DNA of 16,319 nt from Pseudomonadota bacterium. GTDB lineage: Bacteria > Pseudomonadota > Alphaproteobacteria > HIMB59 > GCA-002718135. Every line of letters begins with the position of its first letter. Position 1 is the stretch's first letter. Location: positions 1-16,319 of the forward strand of contig JAQBWI010000013.1 in assembly GCA_027625355.1 (NCBI GenBank). Reading direction: 5' to 3'. Of this stretch, positions 1 to 5,657 are shown piece by piece. A program made the position numbers and the translations under genes. Below the pieces are notes generated by a model. The model had not been told where the DNA came from, did no database searches, and saw only the letters and a program-made list of their open reading frames with translations.

Positions 1-83
1 ACTTCATGAATGTTATTACAATTTAGTTTGGTATATAAATTTTTTAATATCTCAGATTTATATTGCTCTTGTAATCTACTCAT
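1..83 (-). CDS. rplE: 50S ribosomal protein L5, N-terminal fragment (runs off the window)
   Basis: L5 is a large-subunit protein of the central protuberance that binds 5S rRNA. Only the first 27 codons are present, from the ATG at 81-83 to the window edge. They read MSRLQEQYKSEILKNL followed by a Tyr-Thr-Lys-Leu-Asn-type stretch, which matches the usual L5 N-terminus (basic start, a YK..I/V.K.L helix, then a (F/L)N.N segment). The start lies one base after the rplX stop. An AGGA/GAG Shine-Dalgarno-like stretch sits in the last codons of rplX. The position after rplX is the standard spc-cluster order, which strongly supports the call despite the short length. No stop or frameshift is seen in the visible part. 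Confidence 0.88.
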   Translation of the reverse strand, partial: MSRLQEQYKSEILKNLYTKLNCNNIHE

Positions 84-84
84 C

Positions 85-402
85 TTAAATCTCTTTTCCT
101 GATTTTTTATTTATTCTCATTTTTTTACCATCTTTATTAAATGTAAAACCTACTCTTATTCCTTTTTTAGAAGAAGGATCGTAAAATGCTACATTTGAAA
201 CATGTAGGGGCATATCTTTTTCAATGATACCACCCGGCTCATTATTACCAGGTTTTTGATGCTTCTTATATTTGTTTACATCAGTCACTATTACTTTTCT
301 AATATCAGGGATTACACGAACAATCTTGCCAGTTTTTCCTTTATCTTTTCCAGTCAGAACAATTACCTCATCACCTTTTCTAAGTTTTATTTTATTTTTC
401 AT
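85..402 (-). CDS. rplX: 50S ribosomal protein L24
   Basis: L24 is an early-binding large-subunit protein that nucleates 23S rRNA folding near the 5' end and lies at the exit side of the tunnel. The protein is 105 residues, the usual family length. A KOW motif covers roughly residues 9-30 (KGDEVIVLTGKDKGKTGKI), followed by the conserved segment with NKYKKHQKP and the Gly-Gly-Ile-(I/V)-x-K-(D/E) stretch near residues 58-64. The ATG at 400-402 overlaps the rplN stop by one base (TAATG), and a GAGGT Shine-Dalgarno lies inside rplN, so translation is probably coupled. It stands between rplN and rplE, as in the spc cluster of most bacteria. Nothing is unusual in the sequence. Confidence 0.97.
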   Translation of the reverse strand: MKNKIKLRKGDEVIVLTGKDKGKTGKIVRVIPDIRKVIVTDVNKYKKHQKPGNNEPGGIIEKDMPLHVSNVAFYDPSSKKGIRVGFTFNKDGKKMRINKKSGKEI

Positions 403-770
403 TAAAGTACCTCTGGTGCTAAACTAATAATTTTCATAAACTTTTTTGTTCTTAATTCCCTAGTGACAGGGCCGAAAATTCTTGTCGCTACTGGTTCTTC
501 TTGTTTGTCCAATAAAACTGCAGCATTCTTATCAAATCTGATAGTTGAGCCATCATTTCTGGTAAACTCCTTTGATGTTCTAACAATTACTGCTTTAAAA
601 ACCTCTCCTTTTTTTACTTTCGCTCTAGGGATAGCATCTTTAATTGAAACAACAATTATGTCTCCGATTGAAGCAAATCTTCTTTTAGAGCCACCAAGAA
701 CTTTAATACACTGGATTTTTTTTGCTCCAGAATTGTCTGCAACAAATAAATTAGATTGCATTTGTATCAT
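402..770 (-). CDS. rplN: 50S ribosomal protein L14
   Basis: L14 is a five-stranded beta-barrel protein at the subunit interface; it contacts 23S rRNA and L19 and is the docking point of the silencing factor RsfS. The 122 residues equal the typical family length. The N-terminus MIQMQSNLFVADNSGAKK and the following CIKVLGGS are diagnostic, as are the central KKGEVFKAVIVRT and the C-terminal FGPVTRELR. It is the first spc-cluster gene after rpsQ, with a 3-bp gap. An AGGAG motif lies about 12 bases upstream of the ATG, slightly farther than optimal, so coupling to rpsQ may help initiation. The opposite-strand open frame inside this gene is a shadow. Confidence 0.98.
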   Translation of the reverse strand: MIQMQSNLFVADNSGAKKIQCIKVLGGSKRRFASIGDIIVVSIKDAIPRAKVKKGEVFKAVIVRTSKEFTRNDGSTIRFDKNAAVLLDKQEEPVATRIFGPVTRELRTKKFMKIISLAPEVL

Positions 771-773
771 TTT

Positions 774-1019
774 TTATATTTTCTCCTGATTATCATTAAC
801 AACAGTCCATGATTTTAGTTTTGAAATAGGTTTAGACTCAATAATTTTAACAATATCACCAACTTTAAAAGAGTTGTTTTCATCATGCGCGTGATATTTT
901 TTAGATTGACTTATGATCTTTTTATACAATTTATGCTGAACTCTTCTTGTAACTTTCACAACTATTGTTTTATTTGTGCTTGAAGAAACTACTGTTCCTG
1001 TTAATATTCTTTTAGGCAT
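774..1019 (-). CDS. rpsQ: 30S ribosomal protein S17
   Basis: S17 is a primary 16S rRNA-binding protein of the small-subunit body (OB fold). The frame can be opened at 1031 (MEKIMPKR...), but I place the start at the second ATG, 1017-1019. This gives the usual alphaproteobacterial N-terminus MPKRILTGTVVS and an 81-residue protein. It also puts GGAG at 1026-1029, six bases upstream of that ATG. The motif KKYHAHDENN (residues 40-49) and the C-terminal P-(I/L)-S-K-x-K-S-W segment are typical of S17. With this start the gene overlaps the end of rpmC by 8 bp (ATGCCTAA), so the Shine-Dalgarno lies within rpmC. It is the last gene of the S10 cluster. Confidence 0.96.
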   Translation of the reverse strand: MPKRILTGTVVSSSTNKTIVVKVTRRVQHKLYKKIISQSKKYHAHDENNSFKVGDIVKIIESKPISKLKSWTVVNDNQEKI

Positions 1020-1203
1020 TATTTTCTCCATTTATCTTTGATATCTGAGTTTTTAATCTTGATATTTTGTGTCGTACATTTTTTATTTCAGAAGTTTTTT
1101 CAAGTTGACCGGTTGATTTTTGAAATTTTAAATTCATCAATGATTTCTTTAATATCACTATTTCAGATTTTATTTCTTTAATATTTTTTGATTTATCAGC
1201 CAT
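1012..1203 (-). CDS. rpmC: 50S ribosomal protein L29
   Basis: L29 is a small two-helix protein near the tunnel exit that helps form the docking surface for nascent-chain factors. It is 63 residues, the same length as the E. coli protein. The sequence is a highly charged antiparallel helical pair: IKEIKSEIVILKKSLMNLKF, a short QKSTGQLEK turn, then IKNVRHKISRLKTQISKI. The LxNLKFQ...GQLE..S.IK.VR..I.R.KT pattern is the L29 signature. The ATG overlaps the rplP stop by one base (TAATG), with a GAGAGAA Shine-Dalgarno in rplP. The 3' end overlaps rpsQ by 8 bp. L29 is divergent in general, but position plus motif leaves little doubt. Confidence 0.95.
   Translation of the reverse strand: MADKSKNIKEIKSEIVILKKSLMNLKFQKSTGQLEKTSEIKNVRHKISRLKTQISKINGENNA
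1026..1029 (-). promoter_or_regulatory. Shine-Dalgarno deciding the rpsQ start
   Basis: On the minus strand this reads GGAG, six bases before the ATG at 1017-1019. It overlaps the alternative upstream ATG at 1029-1031, which it therefore could not serve. This favours the shorter S17 with the canonical MPKR start. Confidence 0.65.
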
Positions 1204-1619
1204 TATATATTTCTCTCAACAAATTTACATTTGATTGGTAATTTTGCAGCAGCCAGTGTCATTGCTCTTTTAGCATCATCAATGTTTACTCCATCTACTT
1301 CAAACATAATTCTACCTGGCTTAATTCTACAAGCCCAATATTCATTTGCGCCTTTACCTTTACCCATTCTTACTTCAGCTGGTTTTTTTGAAACTGGAAC
1401 ATCTGGAAAAATTCTAATCCACATTTTACCTGCTCTTTTTAAATGTCTAGTTATTGCTTTTCTTGCAGCTTCTATCTGTCTAGAGGTAACTCTTTCTGGT
1501 TCCATAGCTTTTAGTCCATAACTTCCATAATTAAGAGTGAAATTACCCTTTGCACTTCCGTGAATTCTACCTTTGAACTGTTTTCTAAACTTTGTTTTTT
1601 TAGGAGATAACATATTCAT
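1203..1619 (-). CDS. rplP: 50S ribosomal protein L16
   Basis: L16 organises 23S rRNA near the A site and peptidyl-transferase centre and contacts the tRNA elbow. The protein is 138 residues. The N-terminal LSPKKTKFRKQFKGR, the central VTSRQIEAARKAITRHLKR and the loop EVRMGKGKGANEYWACR followed by KPG are clear L16 signatures. Two in-frame ATGs are possible. The one at 1617-1619 overlaps the rpsC stop (TAATG) and has GGGAG nine bases upstream. The one at 1611-1613 gives the more canonical MLSPKKTK start, but its Shine-Dalgarno would be 15 bases away. I keep the longer form on spacing; the two differ by only two residues. Confidence 0.97.
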   Translation of the reverse strand: MNMLSPKKTKFRKQFKGRIHGSAKGNFTLNYGSYGLKAMEPERVTSRQIEAARKAITRHLKRAGKMWIRIFPDVPVSKKPAEVRMGKGKGANEYWACRIKPGRIMFEVDGVNIDDAKRAMTLAAAKLPIKCKFVERNI

Positions 1620-2296
1620 TATCTAACACTCCCTTGTTCAACTTGCTTGTTTTCACTTGCATAAGGATCTTTTTTTAAAATTATTCCCTTATTAATCCAC
1701 ACCTTAATTCCAATAATTCCATAAGTTGTTTCTGCTTCGGCTGTGGCATAATCAATATCGCTTCTTAAAGTGTGAAGAGGAACACTTCCTTCATTATACT
1801 TTTCATTTCTTGCTATTTCAGCGCCACCTAACCTACCGCTACATAAAACTTTAACACCTTTAGCTCCTAGTCTCATTGAGGATTGAACACTCTTTTTCAT
1901 TGCTCTTCTGAAAGAAACTCTTTTTTCAAGCTGAGTTGCAATATTCTCAGCAACTAACTTTGCTTCAACCTCAGGTTTTCTAATCTCTTTAATATCTAAG
2001 AAAACTTCTAAATTAGAAAGTTTTGTTAATTTATTTTTAAGATCTTCAATATCTGCACCTTTTTTTCCAATAATAATTCCTGGTCTGGAGCTAAAAATTG
2101 ATATTCTTATTTTTTTGGAAGCTCTTTCAATATTTATTTTTGCAATACTTGCATTTTTTAATTTTTTCTCAACATAACTCTTTATCTCTAAATCTTGATG
2201 CAAAAACTTAGCATAATTAGATTTAGAAAACCATCTAGATGACCAAGTTCTGTTTACGCCTAATCTAAAACCATTTGGATTAACTTTTTGACCCAT
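1619..2296 (-). CDS. rpsC: 30S ribosomal protein S3
   Basis: S3 sits on the 30S head at the mRNA entry channel and, with S4 and S5, forms the ribosomal helicase. The protein is 225 residues, within the normal 210-235 range. It starts MGQKVNPNGFRLGV, the universal bacterial S3 N-terminus. A type II KH domain carries the GxxG loop RPGIIIGKKG at residues 71-80. Basic residues R130, R131 and K134/K135 in VSFRRAMKKS correspond to the mRNA-entry helicase residues. The C-terminal domain has the expected (L/V)xSGRLGGAEIAR and LHTLR(S/A)DIDYA segments. An AAGGA Shine-Dalgarno lies in the end of rplV, and the start overlaps the rplV stop by one base. Confidence 0.98.
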   Translation of the reverse strand: MGQKVNPNGFRLGVNRTWSSRWFSKSNYAKFLHQDLEIKSYVEKKLKNASIAKINIERASKKIRISIFSSRPGIIIGKKGADIEDLKNKLTKLSNLEVFLDIKEIRKPEVEAKLVAENIATQLEKRVSFRRAMKKSVQSSMRLGAKGVKVLCSGRLGGAEIARNEKYNEGSVPLHTLRSDIDYATAEAETTYGIIGIKVWINKGIILKKDPYASENKQVEQGSVR

Positions 2297-2667
2297 TATT
2301 TATCCTTGCCTTTTTGAGTTTTTACTCTTTCCTCTAATATTATTGTGAGCTTACTAAACGGCTTAACAATACTAGATGCTCTACCTTTAGCTCTAGGTCT
2401 AAACCTTTTCATTGAAAGACTTTTTCCAACAAACGCCTCTTTTATATAAAGATTATCTATATCTAATTGTTTATTATTTTCTGCATTTGCAATAGCTGCA
2501 TTAAGAACTTTCAAAACATTATTTGCTATTCTTTTATTTGAAAATTTTAATTGATTGACAGCATTATCAGCCTTTTTATTAACAATTGATCTTGCAATAT
2601 TGGCGAGTTTAAGAGGGCTAGTCCTTATAGTATTATCCTTTGCTTTTACTATTAAATCTTGGTTCAT
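2296..2667 (-). CDS. rplV: 50S ribosomal protein L22
   Basis: L22 binds 23S rRNA, and its extended beta-hairpin lines the narrow part of the nascent-peptide exit tunnel. The protein is 123 residues, slightly longer than E. coli L22 (110), with the extra residues in a basic C-terminal tail (EERVKTQKGKDK). The hairpin segment FRPRAKGRASSIVKPFS lies at residues 89-105, with the conserved PRAKGRA intact, so the tunnel loop looks wild type. The early segment RTSPLKLANIARSI matches the family's R.SP.K.R.V...I pattern. The ATG at 2665-2667 overlaps the rpsS stop as ATGA, a typical coupling arrangement. An AGGA motif is close upstream. Confidence 0.97.
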   Translation of the reverse strand: MNQDLIVKAKDNTIRTSPLKLANIARSIVNKKADNAVNQLKFSNKRIANNVLKVLNAAIANAENNKQLDIDNLYIKEAFVGKSLSMKRFRPRAKGRASSIVKPFSKLTIILEERVKTQKGKDK

Positions 2668-2942
2668 TTTCCTGCCTTTTTATCTGCCGCTGTATGACCT
2701 TTAAAAGTTCTTGTTGGAGAAAATTCCCCAAGTTTATGTCCAACCATATGCTCAGTCACACTTACTGGTACAAATTTTTGACCATTATAAACGCCAAAAG
2801 TTAAACCAACAAATTGAGGTAATATAGTTGATCTTCTAGACCAAGTTTTGATAACTTCTTTTCTGCCAGAATCTGATACTTTTCTTGCTTTTTTTATCAA
2901 TGATAATTCAACAAAGGGTCCTTTCCAAACAGATCTTGTCAT
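2664..2942 (-). CDS. rpsS: 30S ribosomal protein S19
   Basis: S19 is in the 30S head, forms a complex with S13 and contacts A- and P-site tRNA and the 50S bridge. The 92 residues equal the family length. It begins MTRSVWKGPFVELSLIKK. The canonical core follows: KTWSRRSTILPQFVGLTF, VYNGQKFVPVSVTEHMVGHK and LGEFSPTRTFKGHTAADKK. It ends in TGA, showing that TGA is a stop codon here. An AAGGA Shine-Dalgarno lies in the last codons of rplB, and the start overlaps the rplB stop as TAATG. There are no irregularities. Confidence 0.99.
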   Translation of the reverse strand: MTRSVWKGPFVELSLIKKARKVSDSGRKEVIKTWSRRSTILPQFVGLTFGVYNGQKFVPVSVTEHMVGHKLGEFSPTRTFKGHTAADKKAGK

Positions 2943-3763
2943 TATTTTTTCCTTCTTTTAATTATAAAAACGTTAGTTTTTTTATTTCTTCTTGTTTTTT
3001 TTCCTTTAGTGGATACGCCCCAAGGAGTAACTGGATGTCTTCCACCTGAGGTTCTGCCTTCACCACCACCATGTGGATGGTCAACTGGATTCATAACAAC
3101 ACCTCTAACTTTAGGTCTTTTGCCTAAATACCTATTTCTTCCCGCTTTACCGAGTTTAATGTTCTTATTGTCGGGATTAGATAAAACACCAACTGTTGCT
3201 AATGAATTTTTATTAATTAATCTAATTTCCCCAGATACTAATTTAATCTGAACACTTGTATCTTCTTTTGAAATTATTTGAGCTGAAGTTCCAGCGGATC
3301 TAACAAGTTGTCCACCTGCGCCAGGTTTCATTTCAATGTTGTGAACACTTGAGCCAACAGGAATATTTTTTAAAGGTAGAGTATTTCCATCTTTAATCTC
3401 AACGTTTTCTCCAGAAGCAACATGATCACCAACTTTTAAATTTCTTGGTGATAAAATATATCTAAATTCGCCATCATCATATTTAATAAGTGAAATAAAG
3501 GCTGATCTATTAGGATCATATTCATTTCTTATTACTTCTGCATTAATATCAAACTTGTTTCTTTTAAAATCTATTTCTCTGTATTTTCTTTTTACTCCAC
3601 CGCCCTTTCTTCTTGAGGTAATTCTACCTTGATTATTTCTACCACCTGAAGATGTTATTGGTTTTGTAAGGGGTTTAAAGGGAGATTCTTTAGATAAATA
3701 TTTTTTTGAAACTAGTACAGTGCCTCTTTGACCTGGTGTATTTGGTTTGAATTTAATTAACAT
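2942..3763 (-). CDS. rplB: 50S ribosomal protein L2
   Basis: L2 is one of the most conserved 50S proteins. It is required for subunit association and for a functional peptidyl-transferase centre. The protein is 273 residues, the standard length. The N-terminal domain contains SSGGRNNQGRITSRRKGGG. The RNA-binding domain has the MKPGAGGQLVRSAGTSAQ signature at residues 145-162. The C-terminal VMNPVDHPHGGGEGR contains D228 and H229, matching the conserved D/H pair near the peptidyl-transferase centre. A GGAG Shine-Dalgarno lies upstream in rplW, and the ATG overlaps the rplW stop by one base. The plus-strand open frame within it is a shadow. Confidence 0.99.
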   Translation of the reverse strand: MLIKFKPNTPGQRGTVLVSKKYLSKESPFKPLTKPITSSGGRNNQGRITSRRKGGGVKRKYREIDFKRNKFDINAEVIRNEYDPNRSAFISLIKYDDGEFRYILSPRNLKVGDHVASGENVEIKDGNTLPLKNIPVGSSVHNIEMKPGAGGQLVRSAGTSAQIISKEDTSVQIKLVSGEIRLINKNSLATVGVLSNPDNKNIKLGKAGRNRYLGKRPKVRGVVMNPVDHPHGGGEGRTSGGRHPVTPWGVSTKGKKTRRNKKTNVFIIKRRKK

Positions 3764-4077
3764 TATTTTATCTCCAATGAAGAGTCTATTGTGTTACCTT
3801 CAGAAAGAGTAACAATAGCTTTTTTTTGATCTTTTTTATATCCAAGTGATCCTTTAAAAGACTTTAACTTTCCTCTATTAATTAAAGTGTTAACTTTAAT
3901 CACCTTAACCTTAAAAATATTCTCAATAGCTTCTTTTATCTCTTGAGAATTAGAATTTTTAGTGACGAAAAAACTATATTTATTGAACTGGTTTAAAGTA
4001 GTAGACTTTTCAGTCATAATTGGACTTTTAATAATGCTAAGAGCTCTTTCACTTGAGGTAATTTTTACTTTTTTCAT
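3763..4077 (-). CDS. rplW: 50S ribosomal protein L23
   Basis: L23 lies at the tunnel exit and docks trigger factor and the signal recognition particle. The protein is 104 residues, close to the usual 95-100. Its N-terminus is extended by a few residues (MKKVKITSSERALSI) before the family core, I-K-S-P-I-M-T-E-K-S-T. E23 in that motif aligns with E. coli E18, the trigger-factor contact. Further family features are YSFFVTKNSNSQEIKEAIE and a lysine-rich loop, KLKSFKGSLGYKKDQKKA. The start overlaps the rplD stop as ATGA, and a GAGAGG Shine-Dalgarno lies inside rplD. Confidence 0.97.
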   Translation of the reverse strand: MKKVKITSSERALSIIKSPIMTEKSTTLNQFNKYSFFVTKNSNSQEIKEAIENIFKVKVIKVNTLINRGKLKSFKGSLGYKKDQKKAIVTLSEGNTIDSSLEIK

Positions 4078-4697
4078 GAAAGCCTCTCTGATATTTTATT
4101 TATTGATTTTTCTTCTATAAATATTTTATCATATGAAATTATATCTTTTACGTTAATTCCCTTGTGTGAAAGGGAGGATACTCTTGGTAAGTTTGATGAA
4201 GCCATTTTAAAATTATTATCTTCTGAATCATCTCCATAAACAAAAAGGGCTGACTTAAAATCAAATTTGGATAATTTAATTTTTAAATTTTTTGTTTTGT
4301 GATTTTCAATTATAAATGAATCAATAAAAATTATATTATTCTCAGACATTTTTGAAGAGAGCGCAGATTTCAAAGCAAGTGCTTTTTCTTTTTTATTAAG
4401 CGATATTGAGTGATCTCTATTTACTGGCCCCATTGAAGTAGCACCACCTCTGAAATGAGGAGGCTTACTACTACCCTGTCTTGCGTTACCAGTACCTTTT
4501 TGAGCAAAAGGTTTCTTTGCTCTTCCACTTACTTCAGATCTTGTTTTAGTTTTGTGAGATCCTTGTCGGGATTTTGCATTTTGATATCTTATATATTGGT
4601 GGATGATATCAGGTAAAACTTTGATACCCCAAACACTATCAGCGATATCAATATCTTTGATTTTTTTATTTTCCAAATTTAAAATATCTTTTTTCAT
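4074..4697 (-). CDS. rplD: 50S ribosomal protein L4
   Basis: L4 is an early assembly protein whose extended loop lines the exit tunnel opposite L22. In E. coli it also represses the S10 operon by acting on the leader RNA. The protein is 207 residues, close to the usual 200-210. The tunnel loop covers roughly residues 40-90 and includes GRAKKPFAQKGTGNARQGS and RGGATSMGP, with no tunnel-resistance type deletion. The C-terminal domain is less conserved and lysine/asparagine-rich, as expected in an AT-rich genome. Only 2 bp separate it from rplC. I see no good Shine-Dalgarno, only an A-rich AAGAAAAA stretch, so initiation probably depends on coupling. It ends in TGA. Confidence 0.97.
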   Translation of the reverse strand: MKKDILNLENKKIKDIDIADSVWGIKVLPDIIHQYIRYQNAKSRQGSHKTKTRSEVSGRAKKPFAQKGTGNARQGSSKPPHFRGGATSMGPVNRDHSISLNKKEKALALKSALSSKMSENNIIFIDSFIIENHKTKNLKIKLSKFDFKSALFVYGDDSEDNNFKMASSNLPRVSSLSHKGINVKDIISYDKIFIEEKSINKISERLS

Positions 4698-4699
4698 AA

Positions 4700-5347
4700 T
4701 TAATTTTTCTTAATTGAGTCCTTTATAATAATAGTAGAATTTTTTTTGCCTGGAACTGATCCTTTAATTATAAGTAAATTATTTTCTGTATCTACCTCAA
4801 CAACTTTAAGGTTTTGAATAGTTACTTTTGTTGCACCCATATGCCCAGCCATTTTTTTTCCTTTAAAAACTCTACCAGGGTCCTGATTTTGTCCTGTTGA
4901 ACCATGAGATCTATGAGAAATGGAAACACCATGAGAGGCTCTAAGTCCTCCAAAATTATGTCTTTTCATAGCTCCGGCAAAACCTTTGCCGATAGAAACA
5001 GAAGTAACATCAACAAATTGATCTGTTTTAAAATGAGATACATCTAAAGTTGATCCAATGTCTAATATATTATCTTGATCAACCCTAAATTCTTTAATTA
5101 TTTTTTTTGGGTTAATTTTTAAGTCAGCAAACATTTTTTGTTGAGGTTTTTTTAACTTTTTAATTTCATTTTTTCCATTAATTGACACAAGCTGTAAAGA
5201 TGAGTAACCATGTTTTTCAATTGTCTTGATATCAGAAACTACACATTCATCAATTTTAAGAATTGTTACTGGTAATGATTTTCCAGAGTCATCATAAAAA
5301 GAGGAATTACCAATTTTAGTTCCAATTAAACCTGTTCTTTTACTCAT
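4700..5347 (-). CDS. rplC: 50S ribosomal protein L3
   Basis: L3 initiates 50S assembly, and its long loop reaches the peptidyl-transferase centre. The protein is 215 residues, within the family range. The N-terminal MSKRTGLIGTKIG is typical, as are KGFAGAMKRHNFGG and the loop RSHGSTGQNQDPGRVFKGKK followed by MAGHMG. Gln155 in that loop aligns with E. coli Gln150, the residue N5-methylated by PrmB. The gene sits one base after rpsJ. The region upstream of its ATG has only a weak AAAGA-type Shine-Dalgarno, suggesting translational coupling to rpsJ. Confidence 0.98.
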   Translation of the reverse strand: MSKRTGLIGTKIGNSSFYDDSGKSLPVTILKIDECVVSDIKTIEKHGYSSLQLVSINGKNEIKKLKKPQQKMFADLKINPKKIIKEFRVDQDNILDIGSTLDVSHFKTDQFVDVTSVSIGKGFAGAMKRHNFGGLRASHGVSISHRSHGSTGQNQDPGRVFKGKKMAGHMGATKVTIQNLKVVEVDTENNLLIIKGSVPGKKNSTIIIKDSIKKN

Positions 5348-5348
5348 A

Positions 5349-5657
5349 TTAAATCTTTATGTCCACTTCTACACCTGCTGATAAATCAAGTTTCATCAGA
5401 GCATCAACTGTTTGAGGAGTAGGGTCAATAATATCAATTAATCTATTATGAGTTCTCATTTCAAGCTGATCTCTACTTTTTTTATCAACATGAGGGGATT
5501 TGTTTACAGTAAACTTTTCATATTTTGTTGGTAAAGGAATTGGGCCTTTAACTTTAGCTCCTGTTCTCTTGGCTGTGTTGATAATATCACTTGTGCTGTT
5601 ATCTAAAAGAGTACTATCAAAGCCCCTTAATCTAATTCTAATATTTTGAGATTCCAT
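5349..5657 (-). CDS. rpsJ: 30S ribosomal protein S10 (transcription factor NusE)
   Basis: S10 is a 30S head protein and, as NusE, joins NusB and NusG in antitermination complexes. The 102 residues match the family length. The sequence IRIRLRGFDSTLLDNST, the loop GPIPLPTKYEKFTVNKSPHV and the C-terminal LEMRTHNRLIDIIDPTPQT are diagnostic. S10 is normally the first gene of its cluster and follows tuf. Here its ATG instead overlaps the fusA stop by one base (TAATG), leaving no leader and no tuf. The nearest Shine-Dalgarno-like AAAGG is about 13 bases upstream, so initiation probably depends on ribosomes finishing fusA. Confidence 0.99.
   Translation of the reverse strand: MESQNIRIRLRGFDSTLLDNSTSDIINTAKRTGAKVKGPIPLPTKYEKFTVNKSPHVDKKSRDQLEMRTHNRLIDIIDPTPQTVDALMKLDLSAGVEVDIKI

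Noticed and set aside
463..789. Plus-strand open frame of 108 codons opposite rplN
   Set aside because: It lies antisense to a fully conserved L14 gene, has no recognisable domain, and arises from AT-rich codon structure. The same reasoning removes plus-strand frames at 1231-1521, 3009-3251, 6552-6743, 8162-8374 and 11012-11257.
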